Counted from the first letter of the stretch, positions 25,441 through 32,301 are shown. The stretch: DNA of 43,982 nucleotides from Patescibacteria group bacterium (GCA_018816805.1 JAHIVE010000041.1:1-43982); one strand, 5' to 3'. Notes: a model not told the origin generated them from the sequence alone. Numbers and translations are program-made.

Positions 25441-26179
25441 AATAATGGGGATTTTGAACATTACACCGGATAGTTTTTCTGATGGGGGAAGGTTTGAGCG
25501 TGAGGATCTGGTTTCGGTTGCGAGGGAGATGTACGAGGATGGGGCGGAGGTTTTGGATATTGGTGGGGAGTCGACGGGGCCGGGGTCAAGTGACGTTTCC
25601 GCGGAGGAGGAGATTTTGCGAGTTGTGCCGGCGTTTTTGGCGGTTCGGGATGCTTTGCCGGGGGTGATGATTTCCGTTGACACGTGGAAAAGTGAGGTTG
25701 CTTTGGCCGCTTTGGAAGCCGGGGCCGGGATGATTAACGACGTGACGGCGGGTCGGAGGGACGAGCGGATTTTTGAAGTTGCGGCGCGAATGAATGTGCC
25801 GGTCGTTTTGATGTATTCAAAGGATAATTCGCCCAGGACGACGCGGGAGGAGCGAGATTACGAGGATGTTGTGAGAACGGTGAAGGAGTTTTTGCGGGAG
25901 CGAATCCGGCTGGCGCGGTCTTATGGAGTTAAGGAGATTATTGTGGATCCGGGGATGGGGCTGTTTGTGAGCGGTAAGCCTGAATATTCGTGGGAGATTA
26001 TTGAGCGGATATCAGAATTTGAGGAGCTTGGCTGTCCGATTTTGGTGGGGACGAGCCGGAAGAGTTTTTTGGGGGAAGATAGGGAAGGTGGGACTTTGGT
26101 GACTTCAGCTGTTTTGAGGGGGAAGGTGGATTATTTGCGGGTGCATGATGTGCTTTCGAATGGGACGGTAATATGCTAG
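25424..26179 (+). CDS. folP: Dihydropteroate synthase
   Basis: This 251-residue TIM-barrel enzyme joins p-aminobenzoate to the pterin pyrophosphate. Motifs are in order: MGILNITPDSFSDGG (start loop), DIGGESTGPGS, SVDTWKSEVA, INDVTAGRRD, IIVDPGMGLFVSGKPEYSWE, LVGTSRKSFLG and the final RVHDV. The GESTxPG and SRKSF substrate-binding residues are intact. It is a little shorter than the typical 270-280. I chose the ATG at 25424, overlapping pabC by 17 bases, since MQRDTKIMGILNITPDSF matches the family start. Confidence 0.95.
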   Translation: MQRDTKIMGILNITPDSFSDGGRFEREDLVSVAREMYEDGAEVLDIGGESTGPGSSDVSAEEEILRVVPAFLAVRDALPGVMISVDTWKSEVALAALEAGAGMINDVTAGRRDERIFEVAARMNVPVVLMYSKDNSPRTTREERDYEDVVRTVKEFLRERIRLARSYGVKEIIVDPGMGLFVSGKPEYSWEIIERISEFEELGCPILVGTSRKSFLGEDREGGTLVTSAVLRGKVDYLRVHDVLSNGTVIC

Positions 26180-26202
26180 ATTTTTAGTCCTTAATCACTT
26201 TT

Positions 26203-26577
26203 ATGCTTGTTTCAAAGGAATTCACGTTCGACTCGGCACATTTTTTGACCGACTATAAAGGGAAGTGCGAGAGGTTGCATGGACACACATATAAGCTTAG
26301 GGTGACTGTTGAGGGTGAAATTGGTTCGAACGGGCTGGTGATGGATTTTGTGGATTTGAAAGGGCTTGTGAAGGAACGAATTTTGGAAAAATATGACCAT
26401 CAGAATTTAAATGATTTTTTTGAAAATCCGTCCGCGGAGAATATGGCGGTTAAATTTTGGGAGGAGCTTTCCGGCGGGTTGCCGGGAAGTGTTAAATTGT
26501 GGGAGATTCGGCTTTGGGAGACGCCTAATTCGTTTGTAACTTATCACGGGAGCCCTCCACAAAAGGGTCCTCAATAA
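26203..26577 (+). CDS. queD: 6-pyruvoyl tetrahydropterin synthase / QueD family
   Basis: This 124-residue enzyme of the COG0720 family has zinc ligands His13 (FDSAHF) and His27/His29 (LHGHTY), a catalytic Cys22 (KCERLHGH, the CxxxHGH pattern), the YDHQNLN segment with a catalytic His, and the closing IRLWETPNSFVTYHG. In most bacteria the family makes the queuosine precursor, but some members feed folate synthesis in place of FolB. Here it sits between folP and folK with no folB or folE in view, so either role is possible. The last eight residues (SPPQKGPQ) and the stop are encoded by the left arm of the palindromic repeat that starts at 26550. Confidence 0.88.
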   Translation: MLVSKEFTFDSAHFLTDYKGKCERLHGHTYKLRVTVEGEIGSNGLVMDFVDLKGLVKERILEKYDHQNLNDFFENPSAENMAVKFWEELSGGLPGSVKLWEIRLWETPNSFVTYHGSPPQKGPQ

Positions 26578-26712
26578 ATCAAAATGCATCTTTTGTACTC
26601 TCGCTTCGTTAAAGCTTATCAACGTACCTTCTGGTACGCCTTCGTCGCATTGCCTTGCGAGAGCACAAAATCTTTTATTTTTATTAAACTTCGGCCCTTT
26701 TGTGGAGGGCTC
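26550..26712. repeat. Palindromic folded repeat, copy 1
   Basis: The ends are perfect 18-base inverted repeats (GAGCCCTCCACAAAAGGG at 26550-26567, complement at 26695-26712). Inside is a second stem (26591-26604 with 26657-26670), and in its loop a hairpin CGTACC/GGTACG (26623-26638). A second copy is at 30446. Shared blocks include CTCAATAAATCAAAATG, CTTCGTCGCATTGCCTTGCG and ATTTTTATTAAACTTCGGCC. No transposase is inside; it may be a non-autonomous mobile repeat or an RNA element. Confidence 0.85.
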
Positions 26713-26720
26713 ATTGGGAA

Positions 26721-27173
26721 ATGAGGATTTTTTTGGCTCTGGGATCAAATTTGGGGGATAGAGAGGCGAATTTGATAACGGCGAAAGATCTTTTGATGAA
26801 GAAGGATGTTTTGGTGGTGGGACAGTCTGATGTACGGGAGACCAAGCCGCTTGGTCAAAAAAATCAACCAGATTATTTAAATCAGGTGGTGGAAGTTCGT
26901 TCCAGTTTGGGGCCTATGGAGCTTTTACAGGTATGTAAGGAGGTTGAGGCGGAGATGGGGCGGCCGGGGGCGAGGGTTGGGAATGTGAAATTTGGGGAGG
27001 AAAAATGGGAGAGCAGGGTGATTGATGTGGATATTTTGTTTTATGGGGATAAGGAGATTCGTACGGCGGAGCTTACAATTCCGCATCCGGGGGCGCTTGA
27101 ACGGGATTTTATTTTGGAGGGGATGAAAGATTTGGATGAGGAATTTATTAGTTCACGTATAATGGGGTCATGA
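26721..27173 (+). CDS. folK: 2-amino-4-hydroxy-6-hydroxymethyldihydropteridine pyrophosphokinase
   Basis: This 150-residue enzyme activates the pterin with pyrophosphate from ATP before FolP. Family motifs are present: MRIFLALGSNLGDREANL, a middle TKPLGQKNQPDYLNQVVEV (usual YxxxxDxPDFLNxV), then SRVIDVDILFYGD with the magnesium-binding Asp pair and TIPHPGALERDFIL. Length is normal. The ATG at 26721 lies 9 bases after the palindromic repeat; an earlier start would lie inside the repeat. The TGA overlaps the next ATG by four bases. Confidence 0.93.
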   Translation: MRIFLALGSNLGDREANLITAKDLLMKKDVLVVGQSDVRETKPLGQKNQPDYLNQVVEVRSSLGPMELLQVCKEVEAEMGRPGARVGNVKFGEEKWESRVIDVDILFYGDKEIRTAELTIPHPGALERDFILEGMKDLDEEFISSRIMGS

Positions 27174-27922
27174 ATAAAAGACAAAAAGAACTGAGACTTA
27201 ATGTCCTTGAGTATATTTTTTGGAAGGGTCGAGGGCATAGCGGGCGAATTTTGTCGTCTGTGGATATTTTGGAAGGGCTTTATTTTGGGGAGGAGAATGG
27301 GCGGCAGATTTTCAAGTCTGATGCTAGCATGCCGCAGATGCCGGAGCGGGATATTTTTGTTCTTTCAAAACTTACGGCATTGCCGGCACTTTATTCTGTC
27401 TTAAATATGCGAGGGTATAAGTTGCCGGAGGTTTTGCCGGATGAGCCAGATAGGAAAGTGCCGGGGATTGAGGCTTCCGTTAGCGAAGATGCGGAAGGGC
27501 TTTTACATGCTGTAGGAATTGCTGAGGCTATAAAAATGGACAGGCGGAATCAGCATGTTTTTTGTTTGGTGGGTGATTATGAGTTGGATAATGGACCAGC
27601 TTGGGAGGCGATTTCAATTGCGTCTGAGAGGAATTTGGATAGGCTTTGCGTTGTGGTGGATGAAAACAGCGTGAATGAGGAGCGAATTCAGGAGAAATTT
27701 GAAGCTTTTGGGTGGAAAGTTATAAAATTAAGGGATGCGCATGACCATGATGAGATTGTTTATGGATTTTTAAGAGCTAGGATTACTCAGCGCAAGCCAA
27801 CTTGCATTTGGGCGCCAACGGTGAAGTCCAAGGGAGTACCTTTTGCTGAACATAAGCCTGAGTATGATGACGTTGTGTATAGTGAGGAGGAGATGGTGGA
27901 AATAAGAAAAATCTTACTATGA
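27170..27922 (+). CDS. Transketolase N-terminal half, degenerate
   Basis: This 250-residue protein matches the thiamine-diphosphate-binding N-terminal half of split transketolases: GRGHSGRILSSVDILEGLYF, RDIFVLSKLTALPALYSVL, then VFCLVGDYELDNGPAWEAIS and VVDENSVNEERI. Key positions differ from active enzymes. SKGHA has become SKLTA, losing a conserved His, GSLGQGL has become SEDAEGL, and the metal motif GDGE has become GDYE. These changes suggest weak or lost transketolase activity. The partner half appears to be the equally altered gene at 28046, beyond a 105-base hairpin that overlaps this stop codon. It overlaps folK by four bases. Confidence 0.8.
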   Translation: MNKRQKELRLNVLEYIFWKGRGHSGRILSSVDILEGLYFGEENGRQIFKSDASMPQMPERDIFVLSKLTALPALYSVLNMRGYKLPEVLPDEPDRKVPGIEASVSEDAEGLLHAVGIAEAIKMDRRNQHVFCLVGDYELDNGPAWEAISIASERNLDRLCVVVDENSVNEERIQEKFEAFGWKVIKLRDAHDHDEIVYGFLRARITQRKPTCIWAPTVKSKGVPFAEHKPEYDDVVYSEEEMVEIRKILL

Positions 27923-28023
27923 AAAACATTATTTTCAGAACCATGGGTATAAATTATTGGAGATGCATGATCTCCAATAATTTATCCATAAGGTTTAATG
28001 GTTCTGAAAATAATGTTTTTCAT
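27919..28023. repeat. 105-base near-perfect hairpin between the transketolase halves
   Basis: Outer arms of 26 perfect base pairs (27919-27944 with 27998-28023, outermost bases ATGAAAAACATTATTTTC) enclose an inner 16-base-pair perfect stem (27949-27964 with 27970-27985) with the five-base loop GCATG. The left arm contains the stop codon of the upstream gene (27920-27922). A T-run (TTCCTTTTTTT) follows at about 28030, so it may act as a terminator or be a decayed palindromic insertion. Confidence 0.9.
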
Positions 28024-28045
28024 AAAGCTTTCCTTTTTTTGAACT

Positions 28046-28393
28046 ATGAAACTTGATGAAAAATTGACGCAGATAGGATTGAAAATGAAAAACTTGGTTG
28101 TGGTGGATTTGTCGTTTCCAGAAATGAAGTTCCCTGCATTTAAAAGTGCGTATGAGCAAAGGTATGTGCATTTGCTGCATAGAAAAACAAGTGCGGTGAA
28201 AATTGCGGGTGGAATTGCAAGCCAAGGGAAGATTGTTTTAGTTTTTGGTGTTGACAATGGGGAAGTGAATTTGTCTGACAGTACTTTGAATGTGAAGGTG
28301 GTCAAACGGGATAAAAGTGCACATTGGGATAATCTGGAGAGAGATCTAAAAGAATTTGGGGCATCTGTTTTGTTGATTCCGAGCGAGGATTGA
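28046..28393 (+). CDS. Reduced transketolase C-terminal (pyrimidine) domain-like protein
   Basis: The 115-residue product aligns by eye with the start of the transketolase pyrimidine-binding domain: NLVVVDLSFPEMKFPAFKSA (compare family VVVxDADLSxSTKTxxFxxx), YEQRYVHLLHRKTSAVKIAG (compare ERFxxVGIAEQNMVGMAAG), then GIASQGKIVLVFGVD. The catalytic Glu of GIAEQNM is gone (LLHRKTS). The protein stops about 120 residues in, while a normal C-terminal subunit has over 300. It follows the N-terminal half across the hairpin. It may form a repurposed heteromer with it, or both may be decaying. The assignment rests on pattern similarity only. Confidence 0.6.
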   Translation: MKLDEKLTQIGLKMKNLVVVDLSFPEMKFPAFKSAYEQRYVHLLHRKTSAVKIAGGIASQGKIVLVFGVDNGEVNLSDSTLNVKVVKRDKSAHWDNLERDLKEFGASVLLIPSED

Positions 28394-28401
28394 AGTAAAG
28401 T
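28373..28401 (+). promoter_or_regulatory. Promoter of prs
   Basis: TTGATT (28373-28378), 17 bases, TAAAGT (28396-28401), spanning the end of the previous gene; start near 28408. Confidence 0.45.
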
Positions 28402-28422
28402 GGACGCAACCCCATTCAATAA

Positions 28423-29367
28423 ATGTCCAAGCTAAGGAACATTCAAGTCTTCTCAGGCACATCGCATCCTGCGTTGGCGGGGGCTATTTGTTCGGAACTT
28501 GCTGTTCCGCTTTCAGAAATGCATATATCACGTTTTGCGTGTGGAGAGATTTATGCAAAGCCTGTTCCCTCTGTGAGAGGGCAGGACGTTTATATTGTTC
28601 AGACGGCAACGGAGAGAGTTAATGAGGATTTGATGGAACTTTTTATTATGATAGATGCAATGAAGAGGTCTTTTGCGGGCTCAGTGCATGTAGTTATGCC
28701 GCATTTTGGATATGCAAGGCAGGATAGAGTCGCTTCGCCTAGGGAGCCGATTAGTGCAAAAGTTGTTGCAAATTTGATTGCTGCGGCTGGTGCTGATCAT
28801 GTAATTACAATGCATCTTCACAGTGATCAAACCCAAGGTTTTTTCCCATTCCCTGTGGATAATTTGAGCCCCAGGAAGATGTTTATTGATTATTTGAAGA
28901 GTAAAAAGATAAATGATCCTGTTGTTGTTGCTACAGACGCGGGAGCGGCAAAAGATGCTGGCAGATTGGCAAGAGCTTTGGATGCACCAATGGCGGTTTT
29001 GACCAAGGAAAGGCCAAGGTTTAATGTGGCAGAGATTACTTCTGTGGTTGGAGATGTTGAAGGAAAAACCTGTATTGTTTATGACGACATGATTGATACG
29101 GCGGGCTCGGTTTGTGCAGCGCACAAGGCTTTGGTGGAAAATGGAGCAAATGCTGAAATTTATTTGGTTGCTACACATCCTGTATTTTCTGAACCGGCAG
29201 TTGATAGGCTTACTGCGACTGGGTTTGAAGAGGTAATAGTAGCGGATACTATTCCTGTTTCTGGAAGAAAGCGCTTTAAGGGGCTGCAAGTTTTAAGTGT
29301 TGCACCATTGATTGCGCGTGTTATTAGGGCTATTCATGAAAATAAGTCAGTAACAGAAGCTCATTAA
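28423..29367 (+). CDS. prs: Ribose-phosphate pyrophosphokinase
   Basis: This 314-residue enzyme makes PRPP from ribose 5-phosphate and ATP. Recognisable parts are FSGTSHPALAGAICSEL at the start, FACGEIYAK, MPHFGYARQDR (ATP site), HVITMHLHSDQTQGFF (usual DLHAxQIQGFF), VVATDAGAAKDAGRLARAL, and the PRPP-binding loop CIVYDDMIDTAGS. Length is normal. It is the head of a pentose-phosphate run with rpiB and rpe. The flexible-loop KxR is KERPR. It supplies PRPP for nucleotide synthesis. Confidence 0.95.
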   Translation: MSKLRNIQVFSGTSHPALAGAICSELAVPLSEMHISRFACGEIYAKPVPSVRGQDVYIVQTATERVNEDLMELFIMIDAMKRSFAGSVHVVMPHFGYARQDRVASPREPISAKVVANLIAAAGADHVITMHLHSDQTQGFFPFPVDNLSPRKMFIDYLKSKKINDPVVVATDAGAAKDAGRLARALDAPMAVLTKERPRFNVAEITSVVGDVEGKTCIVYDDMIDTAGSVCAAHKALVENGANAEIYLVATHPVFSEPAVDRLTATGFEEVIVADTIPVSGRKRFKGLQVLSVAPLIARVIRAIHENKSVTEAH

Positions 29368-29376
29368 TCTATTTTT

Positions 29377-29817
29377 ATGCAAGTTTTTATTGGTAGTGAC
29401 CATGCAGGATGTAATTTAAAAGAAGAGCTGAAACCACATTTGAAAAAGTTTGGACTGGAGGTTGAAGATTTGGGGGTTTTTAATCAGGAAAAGGCTGACT
29501 ATCCGGACATTGCCAAAGCGGTGGCTGAAAAAGTTGCTTCGAATGAAGGGAGCCGGGGAGTTTTGATTTGTGGAAGCGGTGTGGGAATGAGTATGGCGGC
29601 AAATAAAGTAAAGGGAATTCGTGCGGCTCAAGCTTATGATGTAACGGTTGCCAAATATTCACGGCTGCATAATGATGCAAATGTTCTTTGTTTGGGTGAG
29701 CGAATGACCGGAGTTTTGGTTGCAAAGGAAATTTTGGATGTATTTATGATGACAGAATTTGAGGGTGGACGACACGAAGGTCGCGTTCAAAAAATTACTG
29801 ATATTGAAAATGCATAA
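29377..29817 (+). CDS. rpiB: Ribose 5-phosphate isomerase B
   Basis: This enzyme interconverts ribose 5-phosphate and ribulose 5-phosphate. The 146 residues show the RpiB/LacA family pattern: MQVFIGSDHAGCNLKEEL, YPDIAKAVAEKV, the catalytic-Cys loop GVLICGSGVGMSMAANK, RAAQAYD, and SRLHNDANVLCLGER. It begins 9 bases after prs with no Shine-Dalgarno sequence, and overlaps rpe by eight bases, so translation is coupled. It links PRPP synthesis to the Rpe step. Confidence 0.95.
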   Translation: MQVFIGSDHAGCNLKEELKPHLKKFGLEVEDLGVFNQEKADYPDIAKAVAEKVASNEGSRGVLICGSGVGMSMAANKVKGIRAAQAYDVTVAKYSRLHNDANVLCLGERMTGVLVAKEILDVFMMTEFEGGRHEGRVQKITDIENA

Positions 29818-30445
29818 ACACAAAGTTCAGATTGCGGCATCAATTCTCTCTGCAGATTTCGGTGAGCTTAACAAAGATATTAAATCAGTTGAGGATAAGG
29901 TTGATTTACTACATGTGGATGTGATGGACGGGCACTTTGTTCCGAATTTGACGTTTGGGGCACCAGTTGTTAAGTGCATAAAAACTAAATTGCCAATGAT
30001 TTGTCATTTGATGGTGGAAAATCCTGAGGATTTGATAGATGATTTTGCTGCTGCGGGAGCTGGTGGGATTTCGTTTCATCAAGAAGTGGCGCCGCATATG
30101 AATAGGCTTGTTGAACGCATTAAATCACTTAGGATGAAGGCGGGTGTGGCAATTAATCCCGCTACGCCGGTTTGGACCCTTGAGGACATTGTGGACGAGT
30201 TGGATTTTGTGCTTGTTATGAGCGTGAATCCCGGATTTGGTGGACAAGAATTTATCCCGGAGGCACTTGAGAAAGTTGCGCTTTTGCGGGAGATGAGTCC
30301 AGATTTATCTATTGAAGTAGATGGTGGTGTGAATGAAAAAACTGCAGCAAAAATTATTGAAGCAGGAGCGAATATACTCGTTTCCGGCTCTTATATATTT
30401 AGTTCAAAAAACCGCGCAGATGCGATTAAAAACCTGCGTGGTTAG
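29810..30445 (+). CDS. rpe: Ribulose-phosphate 3-epimerase
   Basis: This 211-residue TIM-barrel enzyme interconverts ribulose 5-phosphate and xylulose 5-phosphate. Motifs seen: IAASILSADFGELN, LLHVDVMDGHFVPNLTFG with metal ligands, HLMVENPEDLIDDF, FHQEVAP, VMSVNPGFGGQEF with the phosphate loop, and EVDGGVNEKTA. The start is the ATG at 29810, eight bases before the rpiB stop. A palindromic repeat begins directly after its stop codon. Its xylulose product would normally feed transketolase, which looks inactive in this window. Confidence 0.96.
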   Translation: MHKHKVQIAASILSADFGELNKDIKSVEDKVDLLHVDVMDGHFVPNLTFGAPVVKCIKTKLPMICHLMVENPEDLIDDFAAAGAGGISFHQEVAPHMNRLVERIKSLRMKAGVAINPATPVWTLEDIVDELDFVLVMSVNPGFGGQEFIPEALEKVALLREMSPDLSIEVDGGVNEKTAAKIIEAGANILVSGSYIFSSKNRADAIKNLRG

Positions 30446-30616
30446 TAAGGCCCTCCACAAATGGGCACTCAATAAATCAAAATGAATATTTTACTCACTC
30501 GCATCGTTAATGCTCCTCAAAATACCTCTGGTCTGGTACTACTTCGTCGCATTGCCTTGCGACTGAGTAAAATATCCTATTTTTATTAAACTTCGGCCCT
30601 TTTGCGGAGGGCCTTA
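30446..30616. repeat. Palindromic folded repeat, copy 2
   Basis: Ends TAAGGCCCTCC (30446-30456) and GGAGGGCCTTA (30606-30616) are complementary; two mismatches appear further along the arms. The inner stem pairs 30489-30502 with 30559-30572. Compared with copy 1, a five-base module differs on both sides (ACTCA/TGAGT here, GTACT/AGCAC there), yet pairing is largely kept. It fills the gap between rpe and ald, starting right after the rpe stop. Confidence 0.85.
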
Positions 30617-30620
30617 TAAT
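30592..30620 (+). promoter_or_regulatory. Possible ald promoter at the repeat edge
   Basis: A TATAAT (30615-30620) touches the right end of repeat copy 2. The matching -35 position 17 bases upstream is TTCGGC (30592-30597), a poor match lying inside the repeat. Start would be near 30627, 11 bases before the ATG. Confidence 0.4.
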
Positions 30621-30637
30621 TTAACCCCCCTTAAACA

Positions 30638-31804
30638 ATGATAATCGCAACTTTAAAAGAAATTAAAGACAACGAAAACCGCGTTGGTCTTACACCTTAC
30701 GGTGTTAAGGAACTTGTGGACGAGGGCCACGAGGTAATTGTGCAGGAAACTGCAGGAATTGGTAGTGGATTTTCTGACAGCGAATACACCGCTGCTGGTG
30801 CAAAAATGATGCGCAATCCGGAAGATATTGTTAAGGCTGCAGATATTTTGGTTAAAGTGAAAGAGCCGCTTCCTTCCGAGTATAATTTGCTTGAGCAATT
30901 TGCAGGAAAGACTTTATTTACTTACTTGCACTTGTCCGGAGTCGACAAGAGGCTTACAAAAGTTTTGGTAAACAACAATATTACTGCAATTGCTTACGAA
31001 ACGGTTCAAGATGAGAAAGGACAGTTGCCGCTTTTGGCGCCCATGAGTGAAGTTGCGGGAGTTTTGGCCGTTCAATACGGAGCGGAATATTTGCAGAAAA
31101 AGTATGGCGGAAGAGGTGTGACTTTGGGAACAATTACAGGAACCGGGTCTGCTCGTGTTGTAGTTGTTGGAGGCGGACACGTTGGTGCGACCGCTGCGCG
31201 AACTGCAGCTGGAATGGGCGCTCGCGTAAAACTTTTTGATATTAATCCTGCTAGGGTTGCCGCGTTAAACACAGAGATGCAAGAATTTTTAGGACCAAAC
31301 TTGGGTAAGAATTTTGAGGCTATTGTTCCGGATGGTACAAATTTTGATGAGGCGCTTTCCGAATGTAATTTGCTAGTTGGCGCTGTTTTGGTTGCGGGAG
31401 CTAAGGCTCCGGTTGTTGTTAGTGAAGAACAAGTTAAGTCTATGAAAGAAGGCTCTGTGATTGTGGATGTGTCAATTGATCAAGGTGGATGTATTTGGGG
31501 ATCAAAATGTACTTCTCATTCAGAACCAACTTACGAAATTTACGGAAAGATTTTCTGCTGTGTTCCTAATATGCCAGGGCAGGTTAGTCGTCAGTCAACA
31601 ATGGCGCTAACGAATGCGACAATTCCTTACCTTAAAATGATTGCAAAAGATGGAGCTGAGGCACTTTTAAAATCTTCTTTAAGTGGAGATGGACGCTTTG
31701 CACGTGGACTTAATGCGTACAAAGGACACATCACATACGAAAGTGTTGCGAAGGATTTGGGGATGGAAGATAAATATAAGTCAGTAAGTGAGTTGGTTGG
31801 GTAG
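30638..31804 (+). CDS. ald: Alanine dehydrogenase
   Basis: This 388-residue NAD-dependent enzyme interconverts alanine with pyruvate and ammonia. The N-terminal substrate domain shows ATLKEIKDNENRVGLTP and VKVKEPLPSEY (family KVKEP Lys), followed by YLHLSGV with the catalytic His in the usual LHL segment, then AYETVQ, LLAPMSEVAG, the Rossmann loop VVVVGGGHVGATAARTAAG, and VSIDQGG, with HSEPTY and VPNMPGQVSRQSTMALTNAT at the end. Compared with typical enzymes it has a modest insert around KKYGGRGVTLGTITG. It is followed by a strong bidirectional terminator. It could assimilate ammonia or allow use of alanine. Confidence 0.95.
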   Translation: MIIATLKEIKDNENRVGLTPYGVKELVDEGHEVIVQETAGIGSGFSDSEYTAAGAKMMRNPEDIVKAADILVKVKEPLPSEYNLLEQFAGKTLFTYLHLSGVDKRLTKVLVNNNITAIAYETVQDEKGQLPLLAPMSEVAGVLAVQYGAEYLQKKYGGRGVTLGTITGTGSARVVVVGGGHVGATAARTAAGMGARVKLFDINPARVAALNTEMQEFLGPNLGKNFEAIVPDGTNFDEALSECNLLVGAVLVAGAKAPVVVSEEQVKSMKEGSVIVDVSIDQGGCIWGSKCTSHSEPTYEIYGKIFCCVPNMPGQVSRQSTMALTNATIPYLKMIAKDGAEALLKSSLSGDGRFARGLNAYKGHITYESVAKDLGMEDKYKSVSELVG

Positions 31805-31818
31805 TATTTGAAAAGAGG

Positions 31819-31849
31819 AAGGCGGGCCGGAGACGGCCCGCCTTTTTTA
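31819..31849. terminator. Terminator shared by ald and the zinc-ribbon gene
   Basis: Perfect 11-base-pair stem AAGGCGGGCCG (31819-31829) with CGGCCCGCCTT (31834-31844), loop GAGA, followed by T-rich sequence on the plus strand. The stop of the convergent minus-strand gene lies at its edge. Confidence 0.9.
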
Positions 31850-32038
31850 ATCCTTTTTTGGATCAATTTTTTTGGGATTTTGTGGGCAATTTTGACATGG
31901 TGATACCGCATTTAGATCAAAAACATCAAAGAATCTAAGTTTTGTGCAAAATTGACAATTTGAAATTGCAGCTTTGATTGGCATTGCGAATCCCGGGTCG
32001 CAATTGAAGTCGTCAATGATTATTTTTGTTGTTTCCAT
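31847..32038 (-). CDS. Small Cys-rich zinc-ribbon-like protein
   Basis: The 63-residue product starts METTKIIIDDFNCDPGF and holds two CxxC motifs (CQFC at 28-31, CQNC at 48-51) plus Cys13. This is the pattern of a small zinc-ribbon protein, although I cannot name the family. It ends at the terminator shared with ald. Upstream on the same strand is a terminator and, beyond it, a promoter with a short peptide, so it may be expressed by read-through of that unit. Function unknown. Confidence 0.5.
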   Translation of the reverse strand: METTKIIIDDFNCDPGFAMPIKAAISNCQFCTKLRFFDVFDLNAVSPCQNCPQNPKKIDPKKD

Positions 32039-32123
32039 AAGTAAAATAGTTTATTAAAATTTTTGCTTTGGTGGCTGCGATAACGATTTCGATTGGTGAT
32101 GGTTTTGATTAGATTTTTCATGA

Positions 32124-32152
32124 TAAAAAAACCGCCCTGCTGAAGGGCGGCT
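32124..32152 (-). terminator. Intrinsic terminator of the short minus-strand unit
   Basis: On the minus strand CCGCCCT (32144-32150, complement) pairs with AGGGCGG (32132-32138, complement) around a five-base loop, followed by seven T (32125-32131). With the promoter at 32236 it defines a transcript of about 105 bases. Confidence 0.85.
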
Positions 32153-32178
32153 GAATTTTATGTTCAAATTAACGCACC

Positions 32179-32229
32179 TCAGCTTTGAGAGATAGCGTAA
32201 TAGTTTGAATTGTTAGTGTTTTGAGTCAT
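32179..32229 (-). CDS. 16-residue Asn-rich peptide, apparently leaderless
   Basis: The frame ATG to TGA encodes MTQNTNNSNYYAISQS. The ATG lies exactly six bases after a perfect -10 box, so the first transcribed base should be the A of ATG. The peptide is unusually rich in Asn/Gln, and an intrinsic terminator follows about 30 bases later. It may be a leader (attenuation) peptide for the zinc-ribbon gene downstream, a free small peptide, or just the 5' part of a small RNA. Evidence is position and promoter only. Confidence 0.4.
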   Translation of the reverse strand: MTQNTNNSNYYAISQS

Positions 32230-32235
32230 GTTGCG

Positions 32236-32264
32236 ATTATACTGTTAAACATTGAGCATGTCAA
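32236..32264 (-). promoter_or_regulatory. Perfect consensus sigma-70 promoter
   Basis: Minus strand TTGACA (32259-32264), 17 bases, TATAAT (32236-32241): full matches at both hexamers with ideal spacing, the strongest promoter in the window. It reads away from proA into the 105-base unit ending at 32124. Confidence 0.85.
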
Positions 32265-32301
32265 TGAGCTTGCTGAGTAAAGTTGGTCACGTGCCCAATT
32301 T

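Noticed and set aside
32040..32120. About 30-codon minus-strand frame after the terminator, starting MKNLIKTITN
   Set aside because: Low-complexity basic product, no start context of its own, and it runs into the next gene's start.
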